The notes under the pieces were generated by a model. The model was not told the DNA's origin. It saw only the letters and a list, made by a program, of their open reading frames with translations, and made no database searches. Positions 1-12,070 of a DNA stretch of 64,000 nt are shown piece by piece (position 1 is the stretch's first letter; each line of letters begins with the position of its first letter). The DNA is from Xiphias gladius (lineage: Eukaryota > Chordata > Actinopteri > Istiophoriformes > Xiphiidae). Made by a program: the position numbers and the translations under genes. The stretch lies in the NCBI RefSeq assembly GCF_016859285.1, contig NC_053418.1, positions 20,642,829-20,706,828 of the forward strand. The letters run 5' to 3'.

Positions 1-2488
1 ATGGCTTAACAGGCCCATTACGTGCAGGCCTGTTTGTCACTGAAAATGTAGGTGACTCTTCACATATCCAGTGGCTGCCAGTGAAACATTAAACAAATTA
101 AATGGCTGACTTCTTTTGTGGTCGCAATATATCTATCTATCTATCATCTATCTTCAGAGGTAGGAGGGGAAAAGCTGTCTTGTGAAATGCTTTATTGCGC
201 GAGCTGCTGCAGACGTTTAAACTTGAGCTTTTGAGAAATGAGATTGTGATATAGAGATGGATAGACCGAGGAGGTGGAGAGAGATTTCGAGAGCAAATTA
301 TTTTGTGCCCGGCTGTGCAGCTCATACATTTTACCTCCAGCTGTGCCAAAAAAACAATTCTATTATTTCTGATACCCTTGATAGATTCACTTTTTTGGTG
401 AAAAAAGAAAGGCATTGCAGCCGTTACAGAAGTGTATTGTTGTCCAAAATCAATTAAACATCGGTGTGTAAACTGTCTAACTCTAGTTTTTGCAATGTTA
501 CTTTCAAATAAAGCACAACATATTTTGGGTTGAGAAAGATATATGACCCCTTAGCTTATAAACCCTTGTCAAAATCTGTTGGAAAAACCTGCAAAATTCA
601 GTGTGGTCGGTCTGCAACGAAGGTTGTTTTTCCTAGTTGCTGAGGTACAAGGTTTTGACCAAACAGCGACAAAATGGTGCGCTCATGAGAGAGATAACAA
701 GGGGGAAAAACAGTAATTGCCCACATTATTAGCAAGCATTGTGCCAATACAGCTGCCCCTAAGGTGTGAAATATGACTTTCACAGCCACAGATATTAAAA
801 CATCCCACAACTAAATTAATTTTAAAGCAGCAATAATTGTTTGGTTTTTTTTGGTCACCCAGGGGCAGCAGAACAAGCTAGAAACGCTACACTGACATAT
901 TATGACCTTATAAAGTTGTGGTAAACATTTGCCTGTGGACACATCGTCCAGACACAGAGCAACATTAGTATTTGGAATCATGTCTCTGGCAAACTGATGA
1001 ATATAAGTCCAGTATTCACTTTCCTTTTAGCTCTGTCTTGGCTTCCACCAACTACTGAGGAAAATACCTGACTCTTTAGCAGTTGAATGCTCCATTATGT
1101 TCACGTTAACCGTGACTGTCTGCTGTTTAGTGCTAAGCAGTTAGGGTACAGTGGGTTTATCAGATTTTTTTTTTTTTCTCACTGAAAACAGCTGCCTACG
1201 GCTGAAAACAATGTTGACGGGAGCTGACAGAGTGAACTTGAACAAGTTAGTTGCATGACATAAAACCAAAACAATGATCTGATAGGTGCTACAAAAGCTT
1301 AGCGGAGCTGAGGGGAATTGCAGAGTTGGGTGATTATTATCTGTGGGTTCGTCCCTACAAGCGACCCCTATCACATTACACATCACATTGACCAATTGAT
1401 CATATAATATTGTTGACTGGTGCAGCTTTAAAGAGAAACGTAACACTCACTGAGAACTTCTCGCCCTTGTGTTGTGATGTACAAGTGTACTCCAGGGTGT
1501 GTCGTTACACTGTGACATCACAACATCACCTGTGACCACACACAACAACACCGAGACTTGAGGTTTACAACCAGAAAGGGCGCTGAAACACAGATTACGG
1601 CCTGGTCTGAATTAGTCTTTATTTACTTGTTTAATATTTTTTATGGGGACTTCTTATGCTTTTAGTAGATACTGATGGAAGAAAGATGACATGAAAACAG
1701 TTCCAGTTCATGCTCAGTCATCATTTAGCACAAGGGCACCCCATGAAGCTATTCTTTAAATTAGCAATGGATTGCTTTACACTTCCTTATAGTCCCTGAG
1801 AAGGACTTCTGAAATGTCAAGGAGAACAGAGGACAATCCACGAATAAACACAGAGCCTGACAGCTCACCTTTTTAAGATGTTTTGACATGATCAAATTCC
1901 CACAATTTATTTTTCTCTGATGACAAAATAATTCCTCCTTCAATAAACCAAATCAAACAATCACAACTTATCTTGTACTACACATCAAAACAGTGATTCA
2001 CTGCTAAATCTGTCATTGTCGACAGACTTATGTGGCAGCGGTATGCAGCCTGACGCCAGCATTAGTCGGGGAGCATTGGTAAACTGAGGCTTTTCCTCAT
2101 TTCACAGTCAGGGAAGTACTCAGCCAAATGGTAGTAGCTATATTTACAAGCATGAGAGCATGGAATAAATAAAAACCCTGAGAGATTTGTGAGTTGTTTT
2201 TTTTTTTCCATATCTCATATCTACTTGGTTTCGGATTTCCTTCTCACATTCCCTCCATATTAACTCCAACACATTAAATCTATGCACGGTTTTGTAAACT
2301 GTGTGATTTCCCTTCAAGCTTGTCCTCTTCAAGCTGGGTGTTCTTGAAGGGAACATCATATAAAGTCTGATACCAGTGTGATGGCATTCCCGGACTGGCG
2401 TTGTGATAGAGTGAGTAACAGACATAAGGGAGAGAGGAAGGAGCAGAGAAACGGCTTGAAAGTTCATTCAAAGTTTTTTTTAAAAAAA

Positions 2489-2552
2489 TATACACCGATC
2501 ACCCACTGCATTAAAACCGGTAGCTGGTTTAAATGTGACTGATCGGTGTATA
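2489..2552. mobile_element. 64-bp palindrome made of Tc1-type transposon termini (micro-MITE)
   Basis: Twelve-base perfect arms TATACACCGATC (2489-2500) and GATCGGTGTATA (2541-2552), with further imperfect pairing inside (ATTAAAACC against GGTTTAAAT). The outer sequence matches, from memory, the terminal inverted repeat of a common fish Tc1/mariner family that starts ATACACCGATCAGGCATAAC. TA bases at both ends fit TA target-site duplication. No transposase sequence is left. Confidence 0.65.
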
Positions 2553-2964
2553 TCGGTCTGAAATTCTGTGCTTTTCTTTATAGACAGGGGGGCACTTGAG
2601 GCTGTCGCCGTTCTGAAAGATTTATTGAGCCTATTTATAGAATGTCTACCTGGCAGAGTCAGAGCACTTACTACAGTGCTCAAGAGGGTCACATGGCTTG
2701 TCTGAATGATAGCAACTTCAGTGTGCTCGCACAGAGGAGCAATTCAATTAATGTCACCTAACTATTAAATTCGCCAGCACTTACATACCTGGCAGTGGCA
2801 TAAATCGATGAATGAATCTGTAAAATGAATTAATGAAGAAGTTAAATAGCTCTCTGACTTAAATGTGTGAGTGCAGGTGATCAAATATATGAACATGCTT
2901 TTAATTAGTAACATCAAATTGATTAAAAAGTTTAAAAAAAAGCAGGTCCAGTATTTGTCCATTC

Positions 2965-3115
2965 AATATGAAGCTGGAGCCAGGAGGCAGTTAGCTTAAT
3001 TTGGCTTAACATACAGACTGGAAGCAGAGGTGCTGGTAGGCAGAGTTTTTTTTTTTGCTTTGGATAAGAAAGCAAATAAGCATATTTCCCATAATGTCGA
3101 ACTATTCGATTCCCA
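2965..3115 (+). repeat. Dispersed teleost repeat, partial copy
   Basis: Contains AAGCTGGAGCCAGGAGGCAG, then ACAGACTGGAAGCAG and, after a poly-T stretch, CCCATAATGTCGAACTATTC. These strings recur in many percomorph genomes in one short non-autonomous element; class uncertain (MITE or SINE). Recognised from memory, not by a library search. A related fragment lies at 5370-5470. Confidence 0.55.
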
Positions 3116-3272
3116 TTCATCATGTAAACAAATGACATACAGTATAGGCTGATTAAAATGATACTGTTTATATCATATATTTTTGAATTGATGTATTTCA
3201 CAATTTATTCCCTAGACAAAAGTTGAAGAGGTCTTGGACATCATCTTGCTTAATGAACATGACAATACTCAC

Positions 3273-4170
3273 CGATGGGTAGCACCAGGAAAAAAGGCAG
3301 CCAGCACAACACAAAGCAGCCAACCACAATGCCCAAGGTCTTGGCAGCTTTCTTCTCACGTGAGAACTTGAGCAGTCGCAGGGCGAAATGTGTGCGGCTG
3401 CGAAGGGCCTCGTCCTCTGATACAGTTGTGTTGCCTCTGTGTATCCTGAGTATCACCTGCTCTGAATCGGACTTCTCTGTCTTGTGGCCCTCCTTCAGGC
3501 CCTGGCTCTCTCTGTGAGCTACCACATAAACCCGACAGTACATAGCCAGTATGATGGCCAGAGGGAGGTAGAAGGAGCCCACAGCAGAGAAGATAGCATA
3601 ACCTGGCTCCTCTGTGATCTTACAGATGGACTCGTCCTCCGGAGCTGGCTCTTTCCAGCCAAACAAAGGTCCGATAGATATAATGATAGACAGCATCCAC
3701 AGCAGCATCACTGCCAGCAGAGCCCTGCGTTTTGTCATTATAGCTGGGTAACGCAGAGGGTAACTAACTCCAATGTAGCGGTCCACAGAGATAACACAGA
3801 GGCTCATGATGGAGGCAGTGCAGCAGAGCACGTCCACAGCTGCCCAAACATTACAAAAGGCCCGTCCAAACACCCAACGATCCAGGATCTCAAAAATGGC
3901 AGAGAAAGGTAGTACAGTGGAGCTCAGCAGCAAATCTGCCACTGCAAGATTAACTATAAAATAATGTGTGACTGTCCGCAGGTGTCGATGACAAACTACT
4001 GAGAGGATTACGAGGATGTTTCCCACAACTCCAAACAGAATGAAGACACCAAGCACCAAGCCCAAAACCACAGCCTTGACCACGTTGAGCTCTGGGACTA
4101 AAACCTGGCTGCAGTTGGAGCAGTTCTGTGTCAGAGGAGCTGGGGTCATATTGTCCAGCACAGGAACCAT
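3273..4170 (-). CDS. adra1a: Alpha-1A-type adrenergic receptor, exon coding N-terminus to TM6 (partial gene)
   Basis: Class A GPCR for adrenaline/noradrenaline, expected to couple to Gq at the plasma membrane. The 299 complete codons hold an extracellular N-terminus with sequons (NMT, NCS), TM1 from about residue 31, NLAVADLL in TM2, the ligand-binding Asp in WAAVDVLCC of TM3, DRY followed by IGVSYPL, an ECL2 cysteine in DESICKI, and CWLPFF in TM6. The loop-3 text KSDSEQV-LRIHR and the SYPLRYP segment match ADRA1A better than ADRA1B or ADRA1D. The first in-frame ATG is at 4170; the longer open frame starts from TTG and has a stop upstream, so I reject it. The exon ends after LPI plus one base at a GTGAGT donor (3272-3271), the family's conserved intron after TM6. 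TM7 and the tail are not in the window. Teleosts have two adra1a copies and I cannot tell which this is. Confidence 0.93.
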
Positions 4171-4248
4171 CTGTTCCAATTCTATGCTGATGCTCGACAC
4201 TGTCCTCTGCAGCAAAGGTAGACTGGAACACGCACCTATTTAAGTTCA
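4171..4248 (-). other. adra1a: 5' UTR part of the adra1a coding exon
   Basis: Minus-strand sequence between a likely splice acceptor and the receptor ATG. Reading leftwards, a pyrimidine-rich TTTTTCTGCTGTAG precedes position 4248, a convincing 3' splice site. The frame of the receptor is closed here by a stop at 4242-4240, so this is untranslated. Inferred by eye; transcript data would settle the boundary. Confidence 0.55.
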
Positions 4249-5369
4249 CTACAGCAGAAAAAGGATATCAGGGCATTCTCATAAAAGCCATTAGAGTAAT
4301 GATCACATTAAGTCTGTCTTGTCCAAACATAATTTGAATGATGATGCCTCTGGCAAATGAGCCATTACGCTGGCGATGCATCAAAAAAAATAAAACTACA
4401 GGAATGGATGCATGCAGAAACACTGAGAGAGAAATGTAATATATGCAGACAAAACCTACTGCGCTGAAATCAGAAAATCCATCTTGAAAATGTTAAAACT
4501 GACTGCTATTATGCAGCTGGTACAACACGACTGTCGCATTACAGATTGCAGAGACAAATGGATGATCATCAAGACAAATCTTTGCATGTTCTCTGAACCA
4601 AAAACTGCAGTTTGGGCACTAAATTCAAGTTCATTTTCCTAAAAATATTGGAGTGAGAAATCACTTTTCTTGGTTGGATGGTAGTTGAGCAGTGGGCAGC
4701 ATCCAGGTTCCTCCTGTTGATCGCAGGTGGCAAATTCAGCTTGAACACAGCAAGAAGGATACAGCAACAGTATGCAGTGCCTTTGAAAAGGAGAGACAGA
4801 AGAACCTTCTTTGAGAGAATTGACACATCCATCACATACACTATAATACAAAAGCATTCATCTTTGTTTGGTTTTTTTTTTTTCTTTTCCATGTTACTTC
4901 GGCTCAGATCTATCAAGACTGTGGGCGAGAGACAATGCCTGAGCCCCAGTTGCTGTCAGATCAATGTGACCACAGCCTCATCCTGTGCTTATCGACTAAA
5001 CACAATGTGAGGTTGAGGAATAAAGAAACCGATATCAGGACTGACCAGTTGGCCGTTTCGCTGAATTGTCCGGGAAAAATCACACAATTCAAATTCTAGA
5101 TGATATTGAGCCAAACCAGGACAGCTGGAGAGTCAACAATGCCATAGCCTCAGTCACAGGACCTGATGTGTATTTTATTGCCATTTTTTGGTGCTAATAT
5201 GATCTTCAACTGACCTACACCAAGATAAGCCTAACCTCACTCTTAATCTCTTAAACAAATCAGTATCCCACTATGGCCTCTACAAAGCTACATGAAAAAA
5301 TTGACAGTTGCAATTTGACATTAATTATTGTGTGTGTATTAAGGTGTAGTTATATTGAGCGTACATTGG

Positions 5370-5470
5370 GCAGATTTTGTTACCTTTGGACAGAGCCAGG
5401 CTAGATGCTTCTAGTCTTTATGCTAAGTTCAGCTAACTGTCTGCTAGCTCTAACTCCATCCAGCAGTGCT
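5370..5470 (-). repeat. Fragment of the same dispersed teleost repeat as at 2965-3115
   Basis: TTTGGACAGAGCCAGGCTAG followed by TATGCTAAGTTCAGCTAACT. In full-length copies that I remember, these strings sit in the middle of the element, in the opposite orientation to the copy at 2965. Degenerate. Confidence 0.5.
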
Positions 5471-6839
5471 GATTTTGGCCAGGAGAACTCTTTCACCTTG
5501 ACAGATGTGAAGTTAATCCTGTCTGTGCAGATTCCTGACATTTGTAATGTGGATGTGCCTTAACTAAATGTAGATTAGATTAGTTAAGTTCTAGTAAAAG
5601 TAGTGCGGCCATGTTGAGGATTTTCAGATTTTGTTAAGCTGCTTTATTTGAGACTAAATAAAAACTTCATCTCATCGTTGCCCTCTTTTCTACTGAGTCA
5701 GTTTCTTATCTATCTATCTATCTATTCTTGTTCTTTTTCAGCAGCCCCTCAGCCTTCACAACAATGCCAGGGTCAAAAACGCTTAACGCAAAGAAAGACT
5801 GTGCAAAGACAATGGTGACGGCGCAGGCATTATGCAGTCTCCTCAACTCTTTAGCCCCCTCCTCTCCTACGCTGCGTCAAACTGTTAACCACCGGATGAC
5901 CTTCTCCTCTGCGCCCCACAAACCTCTGCTCCACACTGGATGTACAGCTGTTTAACGTGTTTGATTGAGTTTTATGACCCAGGTTGGCTCCTGTGCCGGC
6001 ACGGTGCGGGAAAAACCTGCATACAGCAGCCATCATAAGGCAGCACCTGGGACATTCTTCCACCCACTCAAGTAGAGGATGGAGGTGGGAGGGCTGATGA
6101 CTCTAAGGTAGTTATGAGAGTAAGAGTTACATGTTTATCCACTGGAGCATTGCGGGAGCTCATTATGCCATCAACATTTTGCACTATAGAAAAGATTGAG
6201 TTACCTCAGCTTAAAGTATTAAGTGTCCCCGCTGCATTAAAATTGTTTGTAACTAATTTTAAACATACTGAGTTACAATAAACTGGAGACATTATACTTG
6301 ATGGATTTACTGTTAGACAAGTTCAGTCATATTGACTGGATCCATTCTGTCATGTAAAGTTTAAGTTTTAGATTTATAGTACAGCATTTAGGTGGCAGAC
6401 ATTCACATCAGTGATGGAATTGACATTTGTGGTTCCTCGGCGACTGTATTACAGTAACAGTAAGAGTCTCGGACTTGGAATTGAATTGCTTATGAATCAT
6501 CATGTTTATCTTTTTGTCATTTTTGTCTGAGAAAAATTTGTTGAGACGATAATAAAGCCTTATGTCGTGAGATACATGTTGCGGAGATTTCCAAGGAGCC
6601 TAACAAAACCTAATGTGATTAATTCATTCAGCTCGTACTTTATAAAGATTGAGGCTTGTGATTAAAATTATTAATTTTGAGACAAATGGAAACTGACAAG
6701 CTTATTACATCGGGCTTCTGATAAACAACCTATTTATATCACTAAACTGCAGGATGAGTTTAAAGGGGTGTGGGATTTCAACTGGGATGGATATAGATTC
6801 AGGTGCACTACAGTAATGCACACTGGTTAGGCTCTATCC

Positions 6840-6970
6840 AGCACTGAACTGTTTAATATTCACACAGAGTTACACACATCTAGAGTGGGAGTTACCCAGT
6901 GAAAGAGCAGGCATGCTGAAGGGTGGCGGCGAGCCGGAGGTTAGATGCCTTGCCCAAGGGCACTTAGTAG
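6840..6970 (+). repeat. Possible SINE-type repeat remnant
   Basis: GGTTAGATGCCTTGCCCAAG followed by GGCACTTAGTAG resembles a widespread fish repeat segment (TGCCTTGCTCAAGGGCACTT). A second piece may follow near 7285-7312 (CAACTGAGGCCACGG). Family and ends not settled. Confidence 0.35.
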
Positions 6971-7027
6971 ATATTCGCCTTCACTTTGTTTTTAAAACAC
7001 TGGAGTTCCTTCCTGTTACATGCATGT

Positions 7028-7043
7028 CCCCCCCCCCCCCCCC
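7028..7043 (+). repeat. Poly-C run, 16 bases
   Basis: Uninterrupted C run within the adra1a intron; likely unstable in length and error-prone in sequencing. Confidence 0.9.
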
Positions 7044-7916
7044 AGAGTAGTCTACAAATATACGCTTTGTGTTCTTGGCTGTTTCCCAGGCAGACACACA
7101 ACAATGCCTTGATATGGTTGATGTGCAGCTCCTGCTGAGGGCTGGACAGGAATCCACAATAATGTTGAGGAAAGCTCGAGAAGCGCAGCCTCTCTTGTCT
7201 GCAGTTATTTTAATTAGCCAGGAGTAAACATCCATTCGGGCTCAGATTTATAATCTCAGCCTCGTCACTGGTGTGCTGGGGTAATTCCCAGCTCTATCAA
7301 CTGAGGCCACGGTGCAGGACTACAGGTGATACCTGACAGAAAGTGACATCCGCCCTAATAAAATGACAGAGACAGGGACTTGTAGGCATTTGTGATGGTC
7401 AGTTGTCGCTCGAGACCTCGCAGTGCATTTCTCTGCTATTGTCTAATATCTTTATCCACATCAAAGGATGGTTTCTCATTACATTTAAGTTTAAGAAACT
7501 GAAGAGAGATTTAAAAACATCAGAAATAGCATCTATTTATAGATCAGTGCAGCATAATAATAATATATTAGACAGGCAACTCACTTAGATTGGAAAGACA
7601 ATTATAGATATTCAAGCAGAGCCCATTTGCCAAGATAAATCATATGCTTCACTACTTTACAAATTATAGCTTAAAAAATAAGAATTAAACCAACGTTATT
7701 TTTGGCCAGTTATGCACAATTCATCATCATTGGATTCTTAAATTCTGATAAAGCGTTCCTCTTTTCTGTTTTTTAATCAAAGTTCCACTCAGAAACAATG
7801 AAATTTATCCAACGTCTGCGTAACCAGCACGGGAAGCAAATGAAGAAACGCGTCAATTACAATTAGAAATAATACGACGGGGGGGGGGCAACGAAAATAA
7901 AATTTCCGAGACTCAC

Positions 7917-8250
7917 CTAACTTTGAGTTTGGTTTTCACATCCCGACCGCTGCGTGTCCGAGCCTCGTCTGGACGCGGTTGTGACTGCTGACTCGCACCA
8001 GGAGGAGACGGTGCGGGGAGAGCCAAGTGCGCTCATCGTGGAGAGCCCTCACATCTGCCGGCACGGGCGCTCGACCTCCAGGTGCTCCAAGTCTCTTCAT
8101 ATGATGATGAGCACCAAATGACTCACTGCTTTCTCTTCGACACCCCCCACCCCCCCACACACACTCGCTCTCCCCCACCCTTCCACCACCAGACCAACCA
8201 TCCTCATCCTCACATCACCCCCCCTCAGCATCACTCCCCGTGCGTCATCG
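7917..8250 (-). promoter_or_regulatory. adra1a: Putative non-coding first exon and promoter of adra1a
   Basis: A CpG-richer island in AT-rich surroundings. On the minus strand it ends in TAG followed by GTGAGT (intron starts 7916), a near-consensus donor that would splice to the acceptor at 4249-4251. Between about 8140 and 8225 the minus strand is strongly G-rich with runs of five to seven G. The right-hand limit and the transcription start are guesses. The link to adra1a rests on strand, distance and donor/acceptor fit. Confidence 0.5.
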
Positions 8251-11084
8251 CGACCGGTCACTGTCTACCCATAATGACTTTTCATTCAGAAATGTGTCGC
8301 TAACGAGCGTCACTCACCTTATTGCCACCTGTCAGACTGCAGTGTTACAAGATGATGTACTTTACTTTTGTTTTAAAACAGTCATATGAATTATGTAAGT
8401 CTGGGTAGTAAATCTGGCGACCTCATGTACCGTCATGGCATTATTTTCTATTATAATCTATCCATACTTTTACCTGCAGGAGCTGTGTTCGATTGAATAT
8501 TTTATTCTATCGAATCACTTCTCAAAACTAATATGAATGAATTTTTGGTTCTGTTTCTGGTGATTTTTTTTTTAGTTTCGTTTGGATTTAATAACTGAAA
8601 TTATGTTTTGTAAACAGTGTAAATATAAAACTAAAGATGATGATAGTTTTTTATGATACAGTTTTATCATTTTAGATTCCGTCAGATAACAGCCCAGATA
8701 TTACAGTGTGAACATTTTGTAAACAAGGGGTACCAGTGAAATGCTAACTGGAAACTACACTGTACTTACAATGTAAAATGTCTTTATTTTATAGCCCACA
8801 TACCCCTGACCTACACTCTAACAAAGAATCACCACGCTTTTCTTTACACTCTATGTTGTTGTTGAATAAAGTTTCTGAGTGAAAATACATGTATTTGGCT
8901 TTGTAATCTTTAAGATCTGATGCTATGACGGGACATAAAAGCCAGCCTCGGTTCTTACTCTTCCCTTGTATTTTATCATAATTTTAACAACATGCAGATA
9001 GCTATTTTGAGTTATAAGGGGTAGACCCTCCTTCCAAGGCTTAACCTAATTCTTTGTTCCCCAGCATCAGCAATAATGTATATGATAGTAGTAATAAAAA
9101 GCCTCCCATATTTAGAAAACTCTCAACAAAGTAAAGTCTTCTTTGTAATTTTTACCCCATTTGTTCCATTTCAGCAACAATATTACCTCAATAACAATAT
9201 AACTGTAACCTGTATGTAGGTAATTTAATTACAGTGTGCTTTATTTTCTATGACAAATTTATAACCGACTTATTCCCCAACCTTTTGTCTTCTTCCCTTG
9301 TATGTATTTATTTGTCCTGGTATAGGTAGTGGTACCCAGTAGTTATTTTATTGATACCCTCTGTATATTAAATAATTTATACTGACTAATTACAGTGTAA
9401 TTAATGCTGGCTGTAATCTAAATAATTTCCTCTTTATCTTATCAACAGACCTAAAAAAGTAACGCACATTTTGTTTTGGGGAGGAGTGGCTGATTCCTTT
9501 CGTCCCACTGTGGACAAATCTCTGGTTTAGCCAGTTGGTTTATTCTTTCTTTTTCCAGTTGGGTCTAGATATAACGGCTTTAACCTGGGGCTGCTGCCGG
9601 CTCACGGAGATTTTAAGCCCCTCTGTGAAGTAAACATTTGACCATTTAAAGTACAGCTTCTCAGCTCAATCAATGACTAGACTTTAATCTTACAATGCTC
9701 TGTGTCTTTCTGCCCGCCTTTATATCCTGGGGGCAAATCTACTTTGCCGTGTCAAAAGCAAAATCATAAGCACACTTCTGAGCTCTTTAAAAGTACATTC
9801 ACATCGGCAAAAGGCACTGAGTAACATAAATAGTCATTTCTATTCTGTGTTCACAATAAATTGATTATTTTATAAAAGCAAATGTCATAGATGGAGTGTC
9901 TTTAAAATTGAAAAAACAATTTTCACAGCAATTTAGGTTACAATTATCCTAACATTTACAGAGATTATGGCTCATTATTCTGCCTTGCACTGATACAGAC
10001 AGACAACCTTCTAGATAAGTATTCGCTGCAACAGCAGATCAATTACTGTGCAATTATGTATGCATTAAAAAAACAAGTCATCGAAACAATATTAAATACA
10101 AAATTTAAAAAAAATTACAAAATAATTAAGCAGTGAAATGATACTCAGATGTTTCTCCTGTGTATTTTCATCTGGTTAGAGTTTATCGTGCCATCTAAGA
10201 CCTGTTGGAAAAGCAATTACCTGTCTGAGCCGCCCATGCAGTGTGGCAGGCTGCTGAGTTTGAAAGATACTGAAATCAATATCTCGGCACTAGGAGAAAC
10301 ATTTCTCGTCATGGAGGCAACCAACCTGAGCTGAGCTTTCACACTAATGTTGGCATTAACAGTGACATTACGGTGATTTTCCTCTCCTATGGTTCTGACT
10401 TTGACAAAATCAGAATAATAAAATCAAAATAATCAGAACAGGTAAATGCAGACAGCTATAGTGAAATGCCATAAAGCTGTAGGAGAAAATTGTTATAAAA
10501 TGCTTTTCATTGCATTGTTCACATTGACACTGCAAAATAGAGGTGATCGACATCCTCATTGCATTGTACTGCAGCAGTCAGATGTCCACCCACACACAAA
10601 CACAGCTAACCTGAGCTTCGCACTTGAAATTTCAGATTAAAGAGGAAGAAAAACACCTGACTCATCAGTGGCAATGGACAGAATTACAAGACGTATTACT
10701 GCAACTTGCTACAGCCATCCTTTATGGAATACAGCACCTGCAATGACATGACCAAAGTATTATACATCACTTCATCATGACTGTTTGGCATGAATTTTAC
10801 ACAAGCTCCTAGTGTTCCGGGCCAAGTGGGGATATTCCGTGATTCAATCAAAGTTGACAAATCCTTCCTCATTTTATTGTCCTCAATCAGAGGCATAAAT
10901 CCGATATGGTTATGCATTCACAAATGTCAATGTTTGAAGTCGGTCATTGAAAAGTGATTTTATTACATTTGCATGGTGTAGTTATTACTAGGGCCATGAG
11001 GTCTGGTTGTAACATTTTTAAATATAATCATTTAGTACATGTTTTCTCATCTCCCACAATAAACAATAAAAAATTAACAAGACT

Positions 11085-11470
11085 AAAGGTCTACAACCGT
11101 GCTGTTCTGGGAGGCTGTACTTTGAGCTAAACGCCATCATGCTAACATGTTCACAATGACAATGCTAACATGCTAATGTTTAGCAGGTAGAAGGTTCATC
11201 ATCTTAGTTCAGCATGTTAGCATGCTAACAATTGCTAATTAGTACTATATAAAAAGTGAAGCTGAGGCTGATGAGAATGGCAATAGTTCTGCATGTATAT
11301 AAATCAAAATACTGGACAAATTGAAATTTTGACCTGCTGGAGGCATAAGATGAAAGGTCAGTGGATTACCAAAGTCAGTTAGAATCACTGTTGAGATATT
11401 TCAGTCTGAACCAAAGTAGTGGACAGACTCACCAGCACTGCCATCCACTCAGCTGTGCCTCTAGCATAGC
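11085..11470 (+). repeat. Dispersed percomorph repeat, copy A
   Basis: Shares an ordered set of motifs with the copy at 48866-49390: GCTAACATGCTAATG, AGCAGGTA, GCTAATTAG, GCTGAGGCTGATG, and a late block ending in GACAGAC before a CACTGCCATC-like end. It is a very abundant interspersed family in percomorph fishes as I remember it, with no coding capacity visible. Diverged and internally shortened relative to copy B. Confidence 0.65.
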
Positions 11471-11973
11471 TATCAATAAAAACAGAAAACCCTTGCCATA
11501 CCTTATACATATGTATTACTGTTCATCAAATGTTCAATATACAAGCACACATACAAGCAATGCAGAAAACCACAAATCAACGGAGTCATTTCCTTCTTCC
11601 ACATGTGGCTCAGTGGGCCAAAAAATAAAGAATTGTATTAGTCCCAGCAAAATTATTTTAAAATTTGAAACGCTTGTTGCTCAGCAGCACCTGTGCACCA
11701 CACACATGTCCAATTTGATCATATCTGAAACCTGGTCGGGTTTTTTTTTAAGTAAAAAGGCTGAGCCACAGGAAGACTGCATAATGTTCAAGGGGTATAA
11801 TGGTTTTATTGGGCTCCAGTTGTGGTGCTAGCTGCAATTGCTGTAATGAAGACAGACCTAATTATCAGACAGACAGGACTCTAATTATGGCCGAAATGCT
11901 GCTCTCTTACTGTTCAGTGTCATACTCAGGGGTTAGAAGGGGTTGCTGCTGTCTTCTTACCACACAGCCTTAT

Positions 11974-11975
<2 letters not shown>

Positions 11976-12067
<92 letters not shown>
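11976..12067 (+). repeat. (AC)n microsatellite, about 46 units
   Basis: Uninterrupted AC/CA dinucleotides. It makes a spurious Thr-His open frame that should not be annotated. Confidence 0.97.

Positions 12068-12070
<3 letters not shown>

Larger units (their letters stand above)
1..3272. other. Non-coding sequence, probably the last adra1a intron
   Basis: No exon was recognised. The missing TM7 exon of adra1a was searched for (an NSCINP / NPxxY-like block on the minus strand) and not seen, so this is most likely intron. It contains a TATC microsatellite near 127-155, a Tc1-end palindrome at 2489-2552 and an interspersed repeat copy at 2965-3115. Confidence 0.6.
4249..7916 (-). other. adra1a: Likely adra1a intron 1
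   Basis: No coding exon was recognised on either strand. It holds repeat fragments (5370-5470 and 6840-6970), a TATC tract at 5707-5726 and a run of 16 C at 7028-7043. Confidence 0.5.

Noticed and set aside
3484-3912. 142-codon open frame on the plus strand over the receptor exon
   Set aside because: Antisense shadow of a conserved coding exon; no recognisable protein content.
3273-4170. Assignment of the receptor to ADRA1D (which lies near TMEM230 in human 20p)
   Set aside because: Residues such as [18 protein letters not shown] and KSDSEQV follow ADRA1A, not ADRA1D (RHSLKYP, VPPDE). The synteny hint is tempting but the protein says otherwise.
4171-4215. N-terminal extension of the adrenergic receptor by 15 residues (LQRTVSS...)
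   Set aside because: It would need initiation at TTG. There is no in-frame ATG before the upstream stop at 4242-4240; the ATG at 4170 gives the usual family length.
11361-11831. 156-codon open frame in the adra1a-tmem230 interval
   Set aside because: Begins inside a dispersed repeat; composition and sequence resemble no protein I know; no splice context.
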